DNA from: Deferribacteraceae bacterium UBA6799
Lineage (GTDB): Bacteria > Chrysiogenota > Deferribacteres > Deferribacterales > Geovibrionaceae
DNA: 64,000 nt
Direction of reading: 5' to 3'
Assembly: GCA_002452335.1 (NCBI GenBank)
Contig: DKFJ01000007.1
Span: forward strand, 83,565 to 147,564
The notes beneath the pieces are model-generated. The model was not told the DNA's origin and did not search any database. It saw only the letters and a program-made list of their open reading frames with translations. The position numbers and the translations under genes were made by a program. Shown piece after piece: positions 8,099 through 16,515 of this stretch (position 1 is its first letter; each line of letters begins with the position of its first letter).

Positions 8099-11000
8099 GC
8101 GTGCCCTCCCCTGAATATCTTTTTCATCCATCCCGCGAAATCATCCAGAAGAGTGTAGACCACGGGAACAACCACCAGAGTCAGAATTGTGGAGGTGATC
8201 AGACCGCCCACAACAGCTCTCGCCATCGGCGCCCGCATCTCCGCTCCCGCTCCGATAGCCAGAAACAGCGGCATCATACCGAAAATCATCGCCAGCGTGG
8301 TCATCATGATGGGACGGAATCTCGTCCGTCCTGCCGTCACCAGTGCCTCTGTGCGCTCCATTCCGCCGCGCCGCAGATGCTTTCCGTAGTCTATCAGCAG
8401 AATGGCGTTCTTCGTCACCAACCCCATCAGCATGATAAGACCGATGAGAGACATGATATTGACCGTGTCGCCTGTAAGGTGAAGCATCCCCGCCATGCCT
8501 ACTATAGACAGAGGCAGAGAGAACATGATCGCCAGAGGCTCTATGAAAGACTCGAACTGAGCCGCCAGAACCAGATATACCATGATAACGGCGAGTATCA
8601 GCGCTTCCGCCATATAACCGAAGGACTCAGCCATATCCTCGCCCTCTCCCGCAAATGAGAAGGTGTATCCCGGCTCGGTCTTGATCTCCGGAATCTTCTC
8701 TTTCACCAGATTGATAGCCGTACCGATGGGCATATTGTCCAGGTTTGCCGCCACCTCAACCTTTCTGGAGAGAGCCTGCCTGTCTATCTGTGAAGGCGAA
8801 TTGTCCACCTCATATGTCGCTATGCTTTTCAGAGGGATCAGTTCCGACTTGTTATTCTTGTTAACGGCTATCTTCAGGTTCATCACCTGATCCGCCGTCA
8901 TCCTGTATCTCTCGTCCAGACGCACACGGATGTCAACCGCGTCTCCGTCCTCCTCCTCGAATGTGGAGGCGACAGAACCGCCCAGCAGAATACTTACGGC
9001 GTTCACCACATCCGTGGAGGTTATTCCCAGAGCGGCCGCCTTCTCTCTGTTCACTTTCAGCCTGTATTCGGGAGTGTCGTCTTCCAGAGACGCCGACACG
9101 TCCACTATTCCTTTGATGGACTGCATTTTCATCTTCAGCTCTTCCGAATATTCTTTCAGCTTGTCCAGGTTGTCTCCTGATATGTTCACCACCAGGGGCT
9201 TGTCGGAGCTTTTCAGACCGCCCGCCTCCTCAATGGATATTTTTATCCCAGCTACTTTCGACAGTCTCTCTCTGAAGTCCTTCTGAACCTCTTCCTGAGT
9301 CCTGCCGCGTTCTTTCTTGTCCACCAGCTTCACATACAGCACGCCTTCATGCACAGTGCCGCTGTCTCCGGCGCCAATTGTGCCGTATGTATGCTCCACC
9401 TCTCTGACATCTTTCACTGCCTCCAGCATTGCCGTCAGTCTGCTGCGGCTCTCACTGATGGATGAGTCCGGCGCAGTTTTAAAGCTGACCTGAAACTCTC
9501 CTTTGTCATACTGCTCCATGAAAGCGGACTGGAGAGTGCCGAACAGAAACAGACCTATGACGAAAGCAGCTGTTGTAATCACCACGATGGTCTTTCTGTG
9601 GTTCAGCGCCCAGCGCACAACAGATTTATAGCTGTCGCCTATATTGTCGAACATAACGTTGAACTTATGAATCAGTTTCGCCAGACCTTTTCTGTCTTTC
9701 TTGCCTATGGACGGGTCGTGCCATCTGGAAGAAAGCATGGGGTCCAGAGTGAAGGACACCAGAAGAGATATGGCAACCGCAAAAGCGACTGTCATACCGA
9801 AAGAGAAGAAGAACCGCCCCACTATACCTTTCATGAAGGCAACAGGCACGAAAACCGCCATAACGGAAAAAGTGGTCGCCATAACCGCCTGACCTATCTC
9901 GCTTGTACCCTCTCTGGACGCTGTCATATGGTCCTTGCCCATCTCGACGTGGCGCACGATATTCTCCCGCACAACGATAGCGTCGTCTATCAGCATACCT
10001 ATCGCCAGCGACAGAGCCATCAGGGTCATTACGTTCAGGCTCATGCCCATGGCGTAGATTATTATAAATGCCGCTATAACCGAAATAGGCAGCGTAAGCC
10101 CAGTGATAACAGTTGAGCGCCATGAATTGATAAATAAAAATACAATAAGAACAGTCAGAATACCGCCGATGATGATAGTATCCTGAACATCCGCCAGAGA
10201 GTCCCTGATCTGCTGCGATGAGTCGCGCACAACAGTTATCCTGACATCTGCCGGAAGCTCGTTCTTTATCTTGTCCACTCTCTTAATGACATCATCCACC
10301 ACCTGAACAACGTTCGCTCCGGACTGCTTCAGAACGTCCAGAGAGATCGCCGGCTTACCGTTATACAGCGAGACGGTTCTCTCCTCCTCCACGTTGTCTA
10401 TGATGTTAGCCACCTCACCCAGCTTAACCGCCCGCCCGTCCAGAGACATCACGGTCAGATTTTTCAGCTGATCGGCAAAGTCGCCCTTGCCGGAGATACG
10501 CACAGAATATTCGCCGTCGCCCCTTGTCATCCTGCCCAGAGGCGTGTTTATATTCTCCGCCTTGATACCGTTTATGACGGCGGTGGGGGTTATACCCAGA
10601 CTCTCCAGCCTCAGGGGGTCTATCTCAACATTTATCTCTTTTTCCGCTGAGCCGACCATGTCCACTTTTCCAACACCCTGAACTGATTCCAGACGTTTTT
10701 TGATCAGCTTGTCCACTATGTCTGTCAGCTCTCTTTGTGACAGAGTTTCTGACTGAGCCGCTATGGATATTACCGGCATAGCGTTAAAATCCAGCTTCTG
10801 AATGATGGGCTCTTCTATATCGTCAGGCAGATCGCCCCTGATGGCGCTGATCTTCGCCCTGACCTCCGGATTCACATCGTTTATTTTGGTTTCCAGAGTA
10901 AACTCGATAACAACGGTGGATACGCCCTCGTTGGAATATGACATAACTTTTTTAACGCCTGCCACCGGGTTCACCGCTTCTTCTATCTTTTTACTGACCT

Positions 11001-11184
11001 CGGTCTCCACCGTCTGCGCCGAGGCGCCCGGATATTTTGTCACAACCGAGATGAACGGAATCTCCACATTGGGATATTCCTCCACAGAAAGCCTTTTGTA
11101 TGAAAAAACGCCCAGAACCACCAGAGAGAGCATTATAACGGTGGCAAAAACAGGCCGTTTTATTGATAAGTCTGATAAAAACAT
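8095..11184 (-). CDS. RND (HAE1/AcrB-type) efflux pump inner membrane transporter
   Basis: A 1029-residue proton-driven exporter, the usual length of AcrB-like pumps. The first helix follows SIKRPVFATVIM. The proton relay is intact: the aspartate pair in IGMLIDDAIVV of TM4 and the lysine in GLVTKNAILLIDYG of TM10. Two large periplasmic loops between TM1/TM2 and TM7/TM8 carry the porter domains (EEAVNPVAGVKKVMSY; PEYRLKVNREKAAALGI). It sits between the adaptor (10-base gap) and the TolC-family channel (4-base overlap), so the three form one pump. Substrates are probably hydrophobic drugs, bile-type compounds or solvents, but the sequence does not specify which. Confidence 0.95.
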   Translation of the reverse strand: MFLSDLSIKRPVFATVIMLSLVVLGVFSYKRLSVEEYPNVEIPFISVVTKYPGASAQTVETEVSKKIEEAVNPVAGVKKVMSYSNEGVSTVVIEFTLETKINDVNPEVRAKISAIRGDLPDDIEEPIIQKLDFNAMPVISIAAQSETLSQRELTDIVDKLIKKRLESVQGVGKVDMVGSAEKEINVEIDPLRLESLGITPTAVINGIKAENINTPLGRMTRGDGEYSVRISGKGDFADQLKNLTVMSLDGRAVKLGEVANIIDNVEEERTVSLYNGKPAISLDVLKQSGANVVQVVDDVIKRVDKIKNELPADVRITVVRDSSQQIRDSLADVQDTIIIGGILTVLIVFLFINSWRSTVITGLTLPISVIAAFIIIYAMGMSLNVMTLMALSLAIGMLIDDAIVVRENIVRHVEMGKDHMTASREGTSEIGQAVMATTFSVMAVFVPVAFMKGIVGRFFFSFGMTVAFAVAISLLVSFTLDPMLSSRWHDPSIGKKDRKGLAKLIHKFNVMFDNIGDSYKSVVRWALNHRKTIVVITTAAFVIGLFLFGTLQSAFMEQYDKGEFQVSFKTAPDSSISESRSRLTAMLEAVKDVREVEHTYGTIGAGDSGTVHEGVLYVKLVDKKERGRTQEEVQKDFRERLSKVAGIKISIEEAGGLKSSDKPLVVNISGDNLDKLKEYSEELKMKMQSIKGIVDVSASLEDDTPEYRLKVNREKAAALGITSTDVVNAVSILLGGSVASTFEEEDGDAVDIRVRLDERYRMTADQVMNLKIAVNKNNKSELIPLKSIATYEVDNSPSQIDRQALSRKVEVAANLDNMPIGTAINLVKEKIPEIKTEPGYTFSFAGEGEDMAESFGYMAEALILAVIMVYLVLAAQFESFIEPLAIMFSLPLSIVGMAGMLHLTGDTVNIMSLIGLIMLMGLVTKNAILLIDYGKHLRRGGMERTEALVTAGRTRFRPIMMTTLAMIFGMMPLFLAIGAGAEMRAPMARAVVGGLITSTILTLVVVPVVYTLLDDFAGWMKKIFRGGHA

Positions 11185-11194
11185 CTGTCAGCCC

Positions 11195-12334
11195 CTATTT
11201 CGCTATCTGAATTCTGCCGCCGTTCTTCACAGTGAAAGACCCTCTGAAGATGACCTGTTCGCCGTCGGTGAGTCCTGAAAGTATCTGGACGTTTCCGCCG
11301 CCGGTCCTTCCTGTTTTCACCTCTCTCATCTCGGCTATGCCGTCTTTGGCAACGTAGACCTTCGCTGTGTGAGACACTACGTCATTGCCCAGCAGAGCTG
11401 TCTGAGGGATCAGGATAGCGCTGGTGACGACACCGGTATATATCTTTGCCTTGACGAAAAAACCAGCCTTAAGCAGCCTGTCTTCGTTAGGAACAGTGAT
11501 ATTCACGCTGACCGCTCTGTCTCCTGTGCTGACCTGCGGGTTTATATGCGCCACTTTTCCTGTAAAGACCCTGTCCGGATAGGCATCCACCGTGAAATCA
11601 ACTCTGCTTCCCACGCTGATGCCCGATATGTCCACTGTCGGGATCTGAACGTTCAGATCATACACAGATTCATCTATAATAGTGAACAGGGCGGCACTGT
11701 TTTCTCCACCCGCCATGTCGCCCACATTAGCGTTTCTGGCAGCTATGGTTCCGTTTATCGGTGATATTATGTTTGTTCTGGATATCTTTACGTTTATCTG
11801 TTTCAGCTCTTCCTGAGCCGCCCTGATCTGCGCCTGGGCAGACACTGTCTTTGCCTCCGCCGCATCCGCCTCTGTCAGCGCGTCATCAAGCTGCTGGCTG
11901 GTGGCGAGCCCTGATTCCTTCAGGTTTTTCACCCTTGTCAGTTCTCTCTGAGCACGGGTCATGTATGTTTTCGCTTCCATGTACTGCGCCTGAGCCGTCT
12001 TCACTGACGCTTCCGCGCGTCCGGCGGCGGCTCTCAGTTCTTCTGAGTCTATTCTGGCGAGAGGCTGACCTTTCTTCACAGCTACCCAGTCGCTGACGAA
12101 AACTTCTCTGACAACACCGGATGCCTCCGCCCTGACGTCTGCGCTGTATTTTGCCGTCAGACTGCCTGTGGCGTCCACATAGTTCTCTATCTGTTTTGTT
12201 TCCGCTGTAATCACTTCCACAGCGGTGGCATCCTGCTCCGCTGTCTCTGTCTTGTCCGTCCCCTTGTTTCTCATCACAACTGCCGCTATGAGCACCAACA
12301 GAACTATTCCAGTAATAATTGTCGTCTTTTTCAT
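11195..12334 (-). CDS. RND efflux membrane fusion protein (periplasmic adaptor)
   Basis: A 379-residue HlyD/AcrA-type adaptor. It starts with a membrane anchor (about residues 5-21), then a split lipoyl half-motif around VRAEASGVVREVFV, an alpha-helical hairpin (about residues 100-180, KTAQAQYMEAKTYMTRAQ to AQEELKQINVKIS), the second lipoyl half (IISPINGTIAARNANVGD), a beta-barrel domain and a C-terminal membrane-proximal domain. It links the inner-membrane RND pump to the TolC-like channel. The ATG overlaps the stop of the TetR gene (ATGA), so it is translated from the regulator's transcript. Confidence 0.93.
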   Translation of the reverse strand: MKKTTIITGIVLLVLIAAVVMRNKGTDKTETAEQDATAVEVITAETKQIENYVDATGSLTAKYSADVRAEASGVVREVFVSDWVAVKKGQPLARIDSEELRAAAGRAEASVKTAQAQYMEAKTYMTRAQRELTRVKNLKESGLATSQQLDDALTEADAAEAKTVSAQAQIRAAQEELKQINVKISRTNIISPINGTIAARNANVGDMAGGENSAALFTIIDESVYDLNVQIPTVDISGISVGSRVDFTVDAYPDRVFTGKVAHINPQVSTGDRAVSVNITVPNEDRLLKAGFFVKAKIYTGVVTSAILIPQTALLGNDVVSHTAKVYVAKDGIAEMREVKTGRTGGGNVQILSGLTDGEQVIFRGSFTVKNGGRIQIAK

Positions 12335-12930
12335 CCTTCGCCTCTTTTTATGATGATTTTATCAAATAATTTACCTGTGATACGGGATACATCTTCACTG
12401 TCCATCATACATGAGCATTTGATTATCTGAGTATCCATGCAGAAAAACAGAACAGACAGCAGAACGGTGGTAAAATCTTCTGTAACCACATCTTCCAGCT
12501 CGCCGTTCTCCACACCTTTTCTTATCATTTTGTTCAGCATCTCAGCCATGATGGCGTGATATTCCTCGAAATCGATGAACGGCGCGCCCTGCGGCGGTCC
12601 ATAGACCATGGCGTATATCAGTCGGGCATATTTCAGCCTGGCTGCATGGAGATTCATTATGTCTCTGAACATGTTATTGATCTGAATATAGACGTCCTTC
12701 TCCACATTCTCATATTTTTTCAGGAGTATTTTGAAATCAGTTAAAGCCTGAGCCATCAGCTCTGAGTAGATGCCCTCTTTGTTTTTGAAATAGTAATAGA
12801 GCATAGGCTTGGTAACGCCGGCTCTGCGCACTATCTCGCTGACTGAGGCGGCGGCGTATCCTTTCTCTGTGAAGAGATCGAGCGCCGCTTCCAGAAGCCT
12901 GACTCTCGCGTCATCAGAAGTGATATTCAT
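12331..12930 (-). CDS. TetR family repressor of the efflux operon
   Basis: A regulator of about 199 residues when started at the Met with GGAGGG just upstream; the longer in-frame start would run through the operator and promoter. The TetR helix-turn-helix covers about residues 8-55 (ALDLFTEKGYAAASVSEIVR, then GVTKPMLYYYFKNKEGIY). The C-terminal domain is helical and would bind inducer. It is the first gene of the operon and overlaps the adaptor gene by four bases. An inverted repeat TACTTA-N4-TAAGTA lies 18 bases upstream of the start, within the promoter, so autorepression of the whole pump operon is likely. Confidence 0.92.
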   Translation of the reverse strand: MNITSDDARVRLLEAALDLFTEKGYAAASVSEIVRRAGVTKPMLYYYFKNKEGIYSELMAQALTDFKILLKKYENVEKDVYIQINNMFRDIMNLHAARLKYARLIYAMVYGPPQGAPFIDFEEYHAIMAEMLNKMIRKGVENGELEDVVTEDFTTVLLSVLFFCMDTQIIKCSCMMDSEDVSRITGKLFDKIIIKRGEG

Positions 12931-12947
12931 GCACCCTCCAAAAAACC

Positions 12948-12987
12948 TACTTATCGGTAAGTAAACCCCAAGACCGCAAAAAGTCAA
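12948..12987 (-). promoter_or_regulatory. efflux operon promoter with TetR operator
   Basis: On the minus strand TTGACT (12987-12982) and TTTACT (12965-12960) are spaced by 16 bases. The inverted repeat TACTTA-CCGA-TAAGTA (12963-12948) begins inside the -10 element. A repressor bound there would block transcription of the tetR-adaptor-RND-tolC operon. Confidence 0.65.
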
Positions 12988-13012
12988 CAATAAATTTTAT
13001 GGTTTTTTTATG

Positions 13013-14464
13013 TCAGTCGGTTTCTATTCTGGATCTGCCGTTATCTTTGGCTCTGTAGAGTGCTTTGTCCGCTCGGTTGGTTATGGTGGTTTCGGTGTCG
13101 CCTTCGGTAAATTCGCTGATGCCTATACTGAGAGTGACCTTTGTTCCCTCCAGCAGGCTGAGAATCACAGAATCGGTTCTGACGTGCTCGTTTATCCTCT
13201 CGGCTATCTGTATGGAGGACGTCATGGTTCCCTGCGTAAGAATGATGAACTCGTCACCGCCCCATCTGGCGAGCATATCGGTGTTTCTGATGCACGAAGC
13301 GGTTATCTCTGATACTCTGGCAATTATTTTATCGCCTGTCAGATGTCCGAAGCTGTCGTTTATATCTTTAAAATAGTCGATATCGAACAGTACCATACAG
13401 AATCCCGTCCCATATCTTTTATTCTTAGCCACTGTGGCTTCAAAAATTCTGGAGAACTCACGTCTGTTGAATGTGCCTGTAAGGTGGTCTGTGGCCGCTA
13501 TGCTCTCCAGCTGGCGCTGATAGTATCCAACGGCAAAAGAGATAATAACCATAACAACAACGGTCACCAGAAGCCCGAACAATAAGTTTTTGAAAAAATT
13601 AGCCTGTATGCTCTTCATGGCGGTATTCTGATTCTGAACCACCACCAGAAACCAGTCCAGCTCCGGAACATATCTGGATGTCAGCAGATAATGCACACCA
13701 TCGCTGTTGTATTCGAAATTGCTGTAGAGCTGTGACACAGAGAGGAGCTGATCTGCGTATTCTCTGATACCTTCGGAATTTCTGATATTTTTATCTTTCA
13801 GCGAGATATTCTTCGACCTGATCTGTATATCTCCCCGTGTATCCACCAGATATATCTCACGGTCGTATTTCACCTGATATTCCGACAGCATATTGGTTAT
13901 GCGTTCCACATCCAGCCCCACGCCGGTTACGCCGAGCAGGTTATGGCTGTAGTCATAGACTCTGTGGTTTATAAAGATGGTCAGCCTGTTGTTCGCCGCC
14001 TGATTCTCATCTACCTCAAGAGCATAAGGAATATGCTTAGCCACGAAGTTGTAGTACCACTTGTCGTGGGCATCGTCTTTTGATATCTGTTTCAGTATTC
14101 CATTGTAATAATAGTAGTTTTTCGTATTTTCAGAGACGAAGAAAGTGGTGAAGAAGCTGTATTTTGTCATGATATGGTTCAGATATTTCTGGATGGATTC
14201 CTCTTCCTTCTCTCCTGATATCGTCCAGTCACGGACAAATGTGTCGTTCGCCATGGAAGACGCTATGAATATCGGCTTCATCAGATCCCGCTGAATCTCG
14301 GAATAGATATTGTCCCTGGTCAGCGGCAGTGAAGTGTTTATGATATCGCTGCGCAGCGACTGTTTAGCTGTTTTATAGCTGATGAGGTTGGTAACAAAGA
14401 AACCCGCCGCCAATAAAACGGCAATGATAAATATTAGTCTGTTTTTCCCGGCTATGTGTTCCAA
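13013..14464 (-). CDS. Cache-domain diguanylate cyclase
   Basis: A 483-residue membrane enzyme that makes c-di-GMP. Transmembrane helices at about residues 10-28 and 292-312 enclose a periplasmic Cache-type sensor (the HDKWYYNF and VTGVGLDVERI segments are typical). The cytoplasmic GGDEF domain starts near DHLTGTFNRREF; the active motif GGDEF is at residues 402-406, and an RxxD inhibitory site (RNTD) lies at about 393-396, so product inhibition is expected. The start is TTG at 14462-14464 behind a GGGGA ribosome-binding site. It is a single gene, whose signal is probably an extracellular small molecule. Confidence 0.92.
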   Translation of the reverse strand: MEHIAGKNRLIFIIAVLLAAGFFVTNLISYKTAKQSLRSDIINTSLPLTRDNIYSEIQRDLMKPIFIASSMANDTFVRDWTISGEKEEESIQKYLNHIMTKYSFFTTFFVSENTKNYYYYNGILKQISKDDAHDKWYYNFVAKHIPYALEVDENQAANNRLTIFINHRVYDYSHNLLGVTGVGLDVERITNMLSEYQVKYDREIYLVDTRGDIQIRSKNISLKDKNIRNSEGIREYADQLLSVSQLYSNFEYNSDGVHYLLTSRYVPELDWFLVVVQNQNTAMKSIQANFFKNLLFGLLVTVVVMVIISFAVGYYQRQLESIAATDHLTGTFNRREFSRIFEATVAKNKRYGTGFCMVLFDIDYFKDINDSFGHLTGDKIIARVSEITASCIRNTDMLARWGGDEFIILTQGTMTSSIQIAERINEHVRTDSVILSLLEGTKVTLSIGISEFTEGDTETTITNRADKALYRAKDNGRSRIETD

Positions 14465-14564
14465 TTCGGTTCCCCGATGTAATAATGTTTTCTGGATTAC
14501 TTATTATATTTATACCACCCATGTCGTTTTAAGCAACCCAATAAAATATGAAATTTTATAACTG

Positions 14565-14600
14565 AAAAAAAAAGACCGGAAGGGATTTCCTTCCGGTCTT
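14565..14600 (-). terminator. strong terminator of the encapsulin operon
   Basis: A 12-bp perfect stem (AAGACCGGAAGG / CCTTCCGGTCTT, read on either strand) followed on the minus strand by nine T residues, immediately downstream of the encapsulin stop. Confidence 0.9.
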
Positions 14601-14606
14601 CATGAT

Positions 14607-15407
14607 TTACTTAATAGAGAAGCCCACAACCGCTTCAGGTGTTATAACCCTGAAGGTGAAGGACTCCGTCAGAAACAGGTTGACCTTTTCGGAATCGTGG
14701 CTGTGATATCCCACAGCGAAATCCTGTCCGATGGTCAGCTCAAGGTCGCCCTCTCTGTCCGCCACCATGACAGCTCCGTCCACAGCCTCGGAATAGATAA
14801 TGTCGCCTTTGATCTGTTCTTTCACTATGTCGCCGAGTGCTCCGCCGGGAACCACATGGGCGAGGAATTTCCACAGAGCGGGAGACACCACAAGGTTAGC
14901 CCCTGTTTTTATCCCCTCTTTTCTCATGCGTCCCTGCGCTTCGGACAAAGCTTCCACTATGCTGTCCTTGTCCAGCGCCATAGCTATTCTGTCTTTTGCC
15001 GCGATCTGATTCAATCCAACTATACCGCCGCTCTTGAATCCGTTAAAAACAGCAGTCTCTTCGAAAGCCGCCATCTTTCTGGCCGCTTCAGTCAGAGCAT
15101 CGAACTGAATGTCTTTCGCTCCTCTTTCGATATTGTCCAGCTCCCAGATGTTCAGCGAAAAATTAACCCTCGCCTCCACCAATGGAAGAACCTTGTTAAC
15201 GCCGTACTGAACGCCGTCTTTTTTCTGTCCGGACGGTATATCTAAACGACCGAGGCTCACACAGGCATAGTCTACGCCTTTTGGACCTTCTACGTCGGAA
15301 AATTTTCTTGCGGAAAGATTTGCTGTCAGTGTTGCCTTGGCGAGTGAGGCTATTTCGTCCCACGCCGCTCCGCTGACTGGTGCATATTCTTTTCTGAGAA
15401 GACTCAT
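14607..15407 (-). CDS. encapsulin nanocompartment shell protein (family 1)
   Basis: A 266-residue HK97-fold shell protein of the linocin/encapsulin family; this length is typical of 60-subunit T=1 shells. Recognisable family segments are the N-terminal LLRKEYAPVSGAAWDEI, ARKFSDVEGPKG, and the C-terminal QDFAVGYHSHDSEKVNLFL with RVITPEAVV. The start has a textbook AAGGAGGA. The cargo gene directly upstream (15-base gap) encodes an encapsulated ferritin, so the compartment should store iron or protect against iron/oxidative stress. The operon carries a Fur-like box at its promoter and ends at a strong terminator. Confidence 0.95.
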   Translation of the reverse strand: MSLLRKEYAPVSGAAWDEIASLAKATLTANLSARKFSDVEGPKGVDYACVSLGRLDIPSGQKKDGVQYGVNKVLPLVEARVNFSLNIWELDNIERGAKDIQFDALTEAARKMAAFEETAVFNGFKSGGIVGLNQIAAKDRIAMALDKDSIVEALSEAQGRMRKEGIKTGANLVVSPALWKFLAHVVPGGALGDIVKEQIKGDIIYSEAVDGAVMVADREGDLELTIGQDFAVGYHSHDSEKVNLFLTESFTFRVITPEAVVGFSIK

Positions 15408-15421
15408 CGTATCCTCCTTAA

Positions 15422-15781
15422 TTACTTATTTTTCAGGCTGCCGATCCCCAGATCCTGTCCGGAGGCAGGCTCCGTCTGGGATGCTCCGGAGAGGAACTCT
15501 TCCTCCACCTCTTTTGCTCCCATCTGATAAAAATTCTCTTCCTCGGGATCCAGCTCTTTTAGCAGTCTCAGGAATTCTCCGGCGTGAACCTTTTCCTCAT
15601 CGGCTATATCCAGAAGAACCTGCTGAGCCAGCTTGTTGTCTGTTGATTCCGCCAGCTGCTGATAAAGCTGAATAGCCTCATATTCCGCCGCAACCATAAA
15701 TCTGATAGCCCTGACAAGCTCTGTGTCAGTCAGTTTTCTGTCGTGCTGTAACCCGCTGAAAGGGTGTCCGAAATCCGGCAT
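15422..15781 (-). CDS. encapsulated ferritin-like protein (EncFtn) with cargo-loading peptide
   Basis: A 119-residue two-helix ferritin-like protein that would oxidise ferrous iron inside the encapsulin shell. Helix 1 (LVRAIRFMVAAEYEAIQLYQ) carries Glu33/Glu35 and helix 2 (LLDIADEEKVHAGEF) carries Glu62/Glu63 and His66, close to the Glu/Glu/His ferroxidase set known for EncFtn. After a disordered linker the last residues, DLGIGSLKNK, match the short C-terminal targeting peptides (…GSL…) that dock cargo on the inner shell wall. It precedes the shell gene in the same operon. A clear AAGGAGGAG precedes the ATG. Confidence 0.95.
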   Translation of the reverse strand: MPDFGHPFSGLQHDRKLTDTELVRAIRFMVAAEYEAIQLYQQLAESTDNKLAQQVLLDIADEEKVHAGEFLRLLKELDPEEENFYQMGAKEVEEEFLSGASQTEPASGQDLGIGSLKNK

Positions 15782-15854
15782 ACGCTCCTCCTTTTTGCTG
15801 CTGTATATCTAGTTCAGGAACTCTGTTTTTTATAACGTTTATACTGTCTTTATA

Positions 15855-15898
15855 AATATACCTGCATTATGGCTTATTGAAAAGGATAATTTTTATCA
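15855..15898 (-). promoter_or_regulatory. encapsulin operon promoter with Fur-like box
   Basis: On the minus strand TTTTCA (15883-15878) and TATATT (15860-15855) are 17 bases apart. Directly upstream, plus-strand GGATAATTTTTATCA (15884-15898) matches 12 of the 14 fixed positions of the Fur 7-1-7 consensus TGATAATNATTATCA. This fits iron-dependent control of an iron-storage compartment. AT-rich DNA makes chance matches possible. Confidence 0.45.
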
Positions 15899-15981
15899 AA
15901 AACACGTCTTTTCTAAATTTTTGCTTTATTGAGCGGTAATTGCGTTCTAAAAAATATTACACCTATATCTTATCGTTTGCG

Positions 15982-16009
15982 TGGACAAGAGATGAAGATA
16001 GTGTATAAT
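15982..16009 (+). promoter_or_regulatory. sigma70 promoter of ppnP
   Basis: TGGACA (15982-15987), 16 bases, then a perfect TATAAT (16004-16009), followed about 20 bases later by the AGGTGA ribosome-binding site and the ATG of the nucleoside phosphorylase gene. Confidence 0.75.
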
Positions 16010-16035
16010 TCTGCTTAAAAATCGCAGGTGAAAAT

Positions 16036-16350
16036 ATGTCAGAATTTGATAACGTTACCATAGTCAGAGAGGCTAATGTCTACTTTGACGGAAAAGTAGT
16101 AAGCCGCACTGTAAAATTTGAAGACGGTACAACAAAAACTCTCGGATTCATGCAGGTTGGCGAATATACATTCAGCACAAAAGCTGCCGAAGTTATGGAG
16201 ATTCTGGGGGGCGAGCTGGACGTTGTTCTGCCCGGCAGAGACGAGATGCTCATAATCAAAGGCAAAGGCGTCTTTGAGGTTCCCGCCGACTCATCCTTCA
16301 CCATGTTTGTTAAAGTTCCCGCAGATTACTGCTGTTCATACGCAAAATAA
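16036..16350 (+). CDS. ppnP: pyrimidine/purine nucleoside phosphorylase
   Basis: A 104-residue single-domain cupin of the PpnP (formerly DUF1255/YaiE) family, which phosphorolyses several ribonucleosides to base and ribose 1-phosphate. Family-typical segments include the start SEFDNVTIVREANVYFDGKV, RTVKFEDGTTKTLG, the central strand TKAAEVMEILGGELDV, and the tail VPADSSFTMFVKV. Length agrees with the family. It is a single-gene unit with its own strong promoter and a stem-loop terminator right after the stop. Cytoplasmic; nucleoside salvage. Confidence 0.93.
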   Translation: MSEFDNVTIVREANVYFDGKVVSRTVKFEDGTTKTLGFMQVGEYTFSTKAAEVMEILGGELDVVLPGRDEMLIIKGKGVFEVPADSSFTMFVKVPADYCCSYAK

Positions 16351-16353
16351 CTA

Positions 16354-16380
16354 AAAGGCGGGCATCAGCCCGCCTTTTTT
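16354..16380. terminator. terminator after ppnP
   Basis: A 9-bp stem (AAAGGCGGG / CCCGCCTTT) with loop CATCAG and six T residues on the plus strand, four bases after the stop codon. Confidence 0.9.
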
Positions 16381-16444
16381 ATCTCTGCACCCGCTTATTC
16401 TTCAATCAAACTGTCTGATTTTGATATTCAATATCATTATTTTC

Positions 16445-16487
16445 TTGACACTTTACGGGCTATTGTATGATAATGATTATCATTATT
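16445..16487 (+). promoter_or_regulatory. promoter with near-consensus Fur box, upstream of the AraC regulator
   Basis: TTGACA (16445-16450, perfect -35), 18 bases, then GATAAT (16469-16474, 5/6 match to -10). The sequence 16469-16487 matches 17 of 19 positions of the Fur box GATAATGATAATCATTATC and covers the -10 element, so iron-loaded Fur would block transcription of the regulator gene. Confidence 0.85.
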
Positions 16488-16515
16488 TTATATATTTCCG
16501 ATGAGAGGTTGTAAA

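Noticed and set aside
8101..10123. plus- and minus-strand open frames of 100-185 codons over the RND gene
   Set aside because: All overlap the 1029-residue RND transporter in other frames and show no independent domain or start signal.
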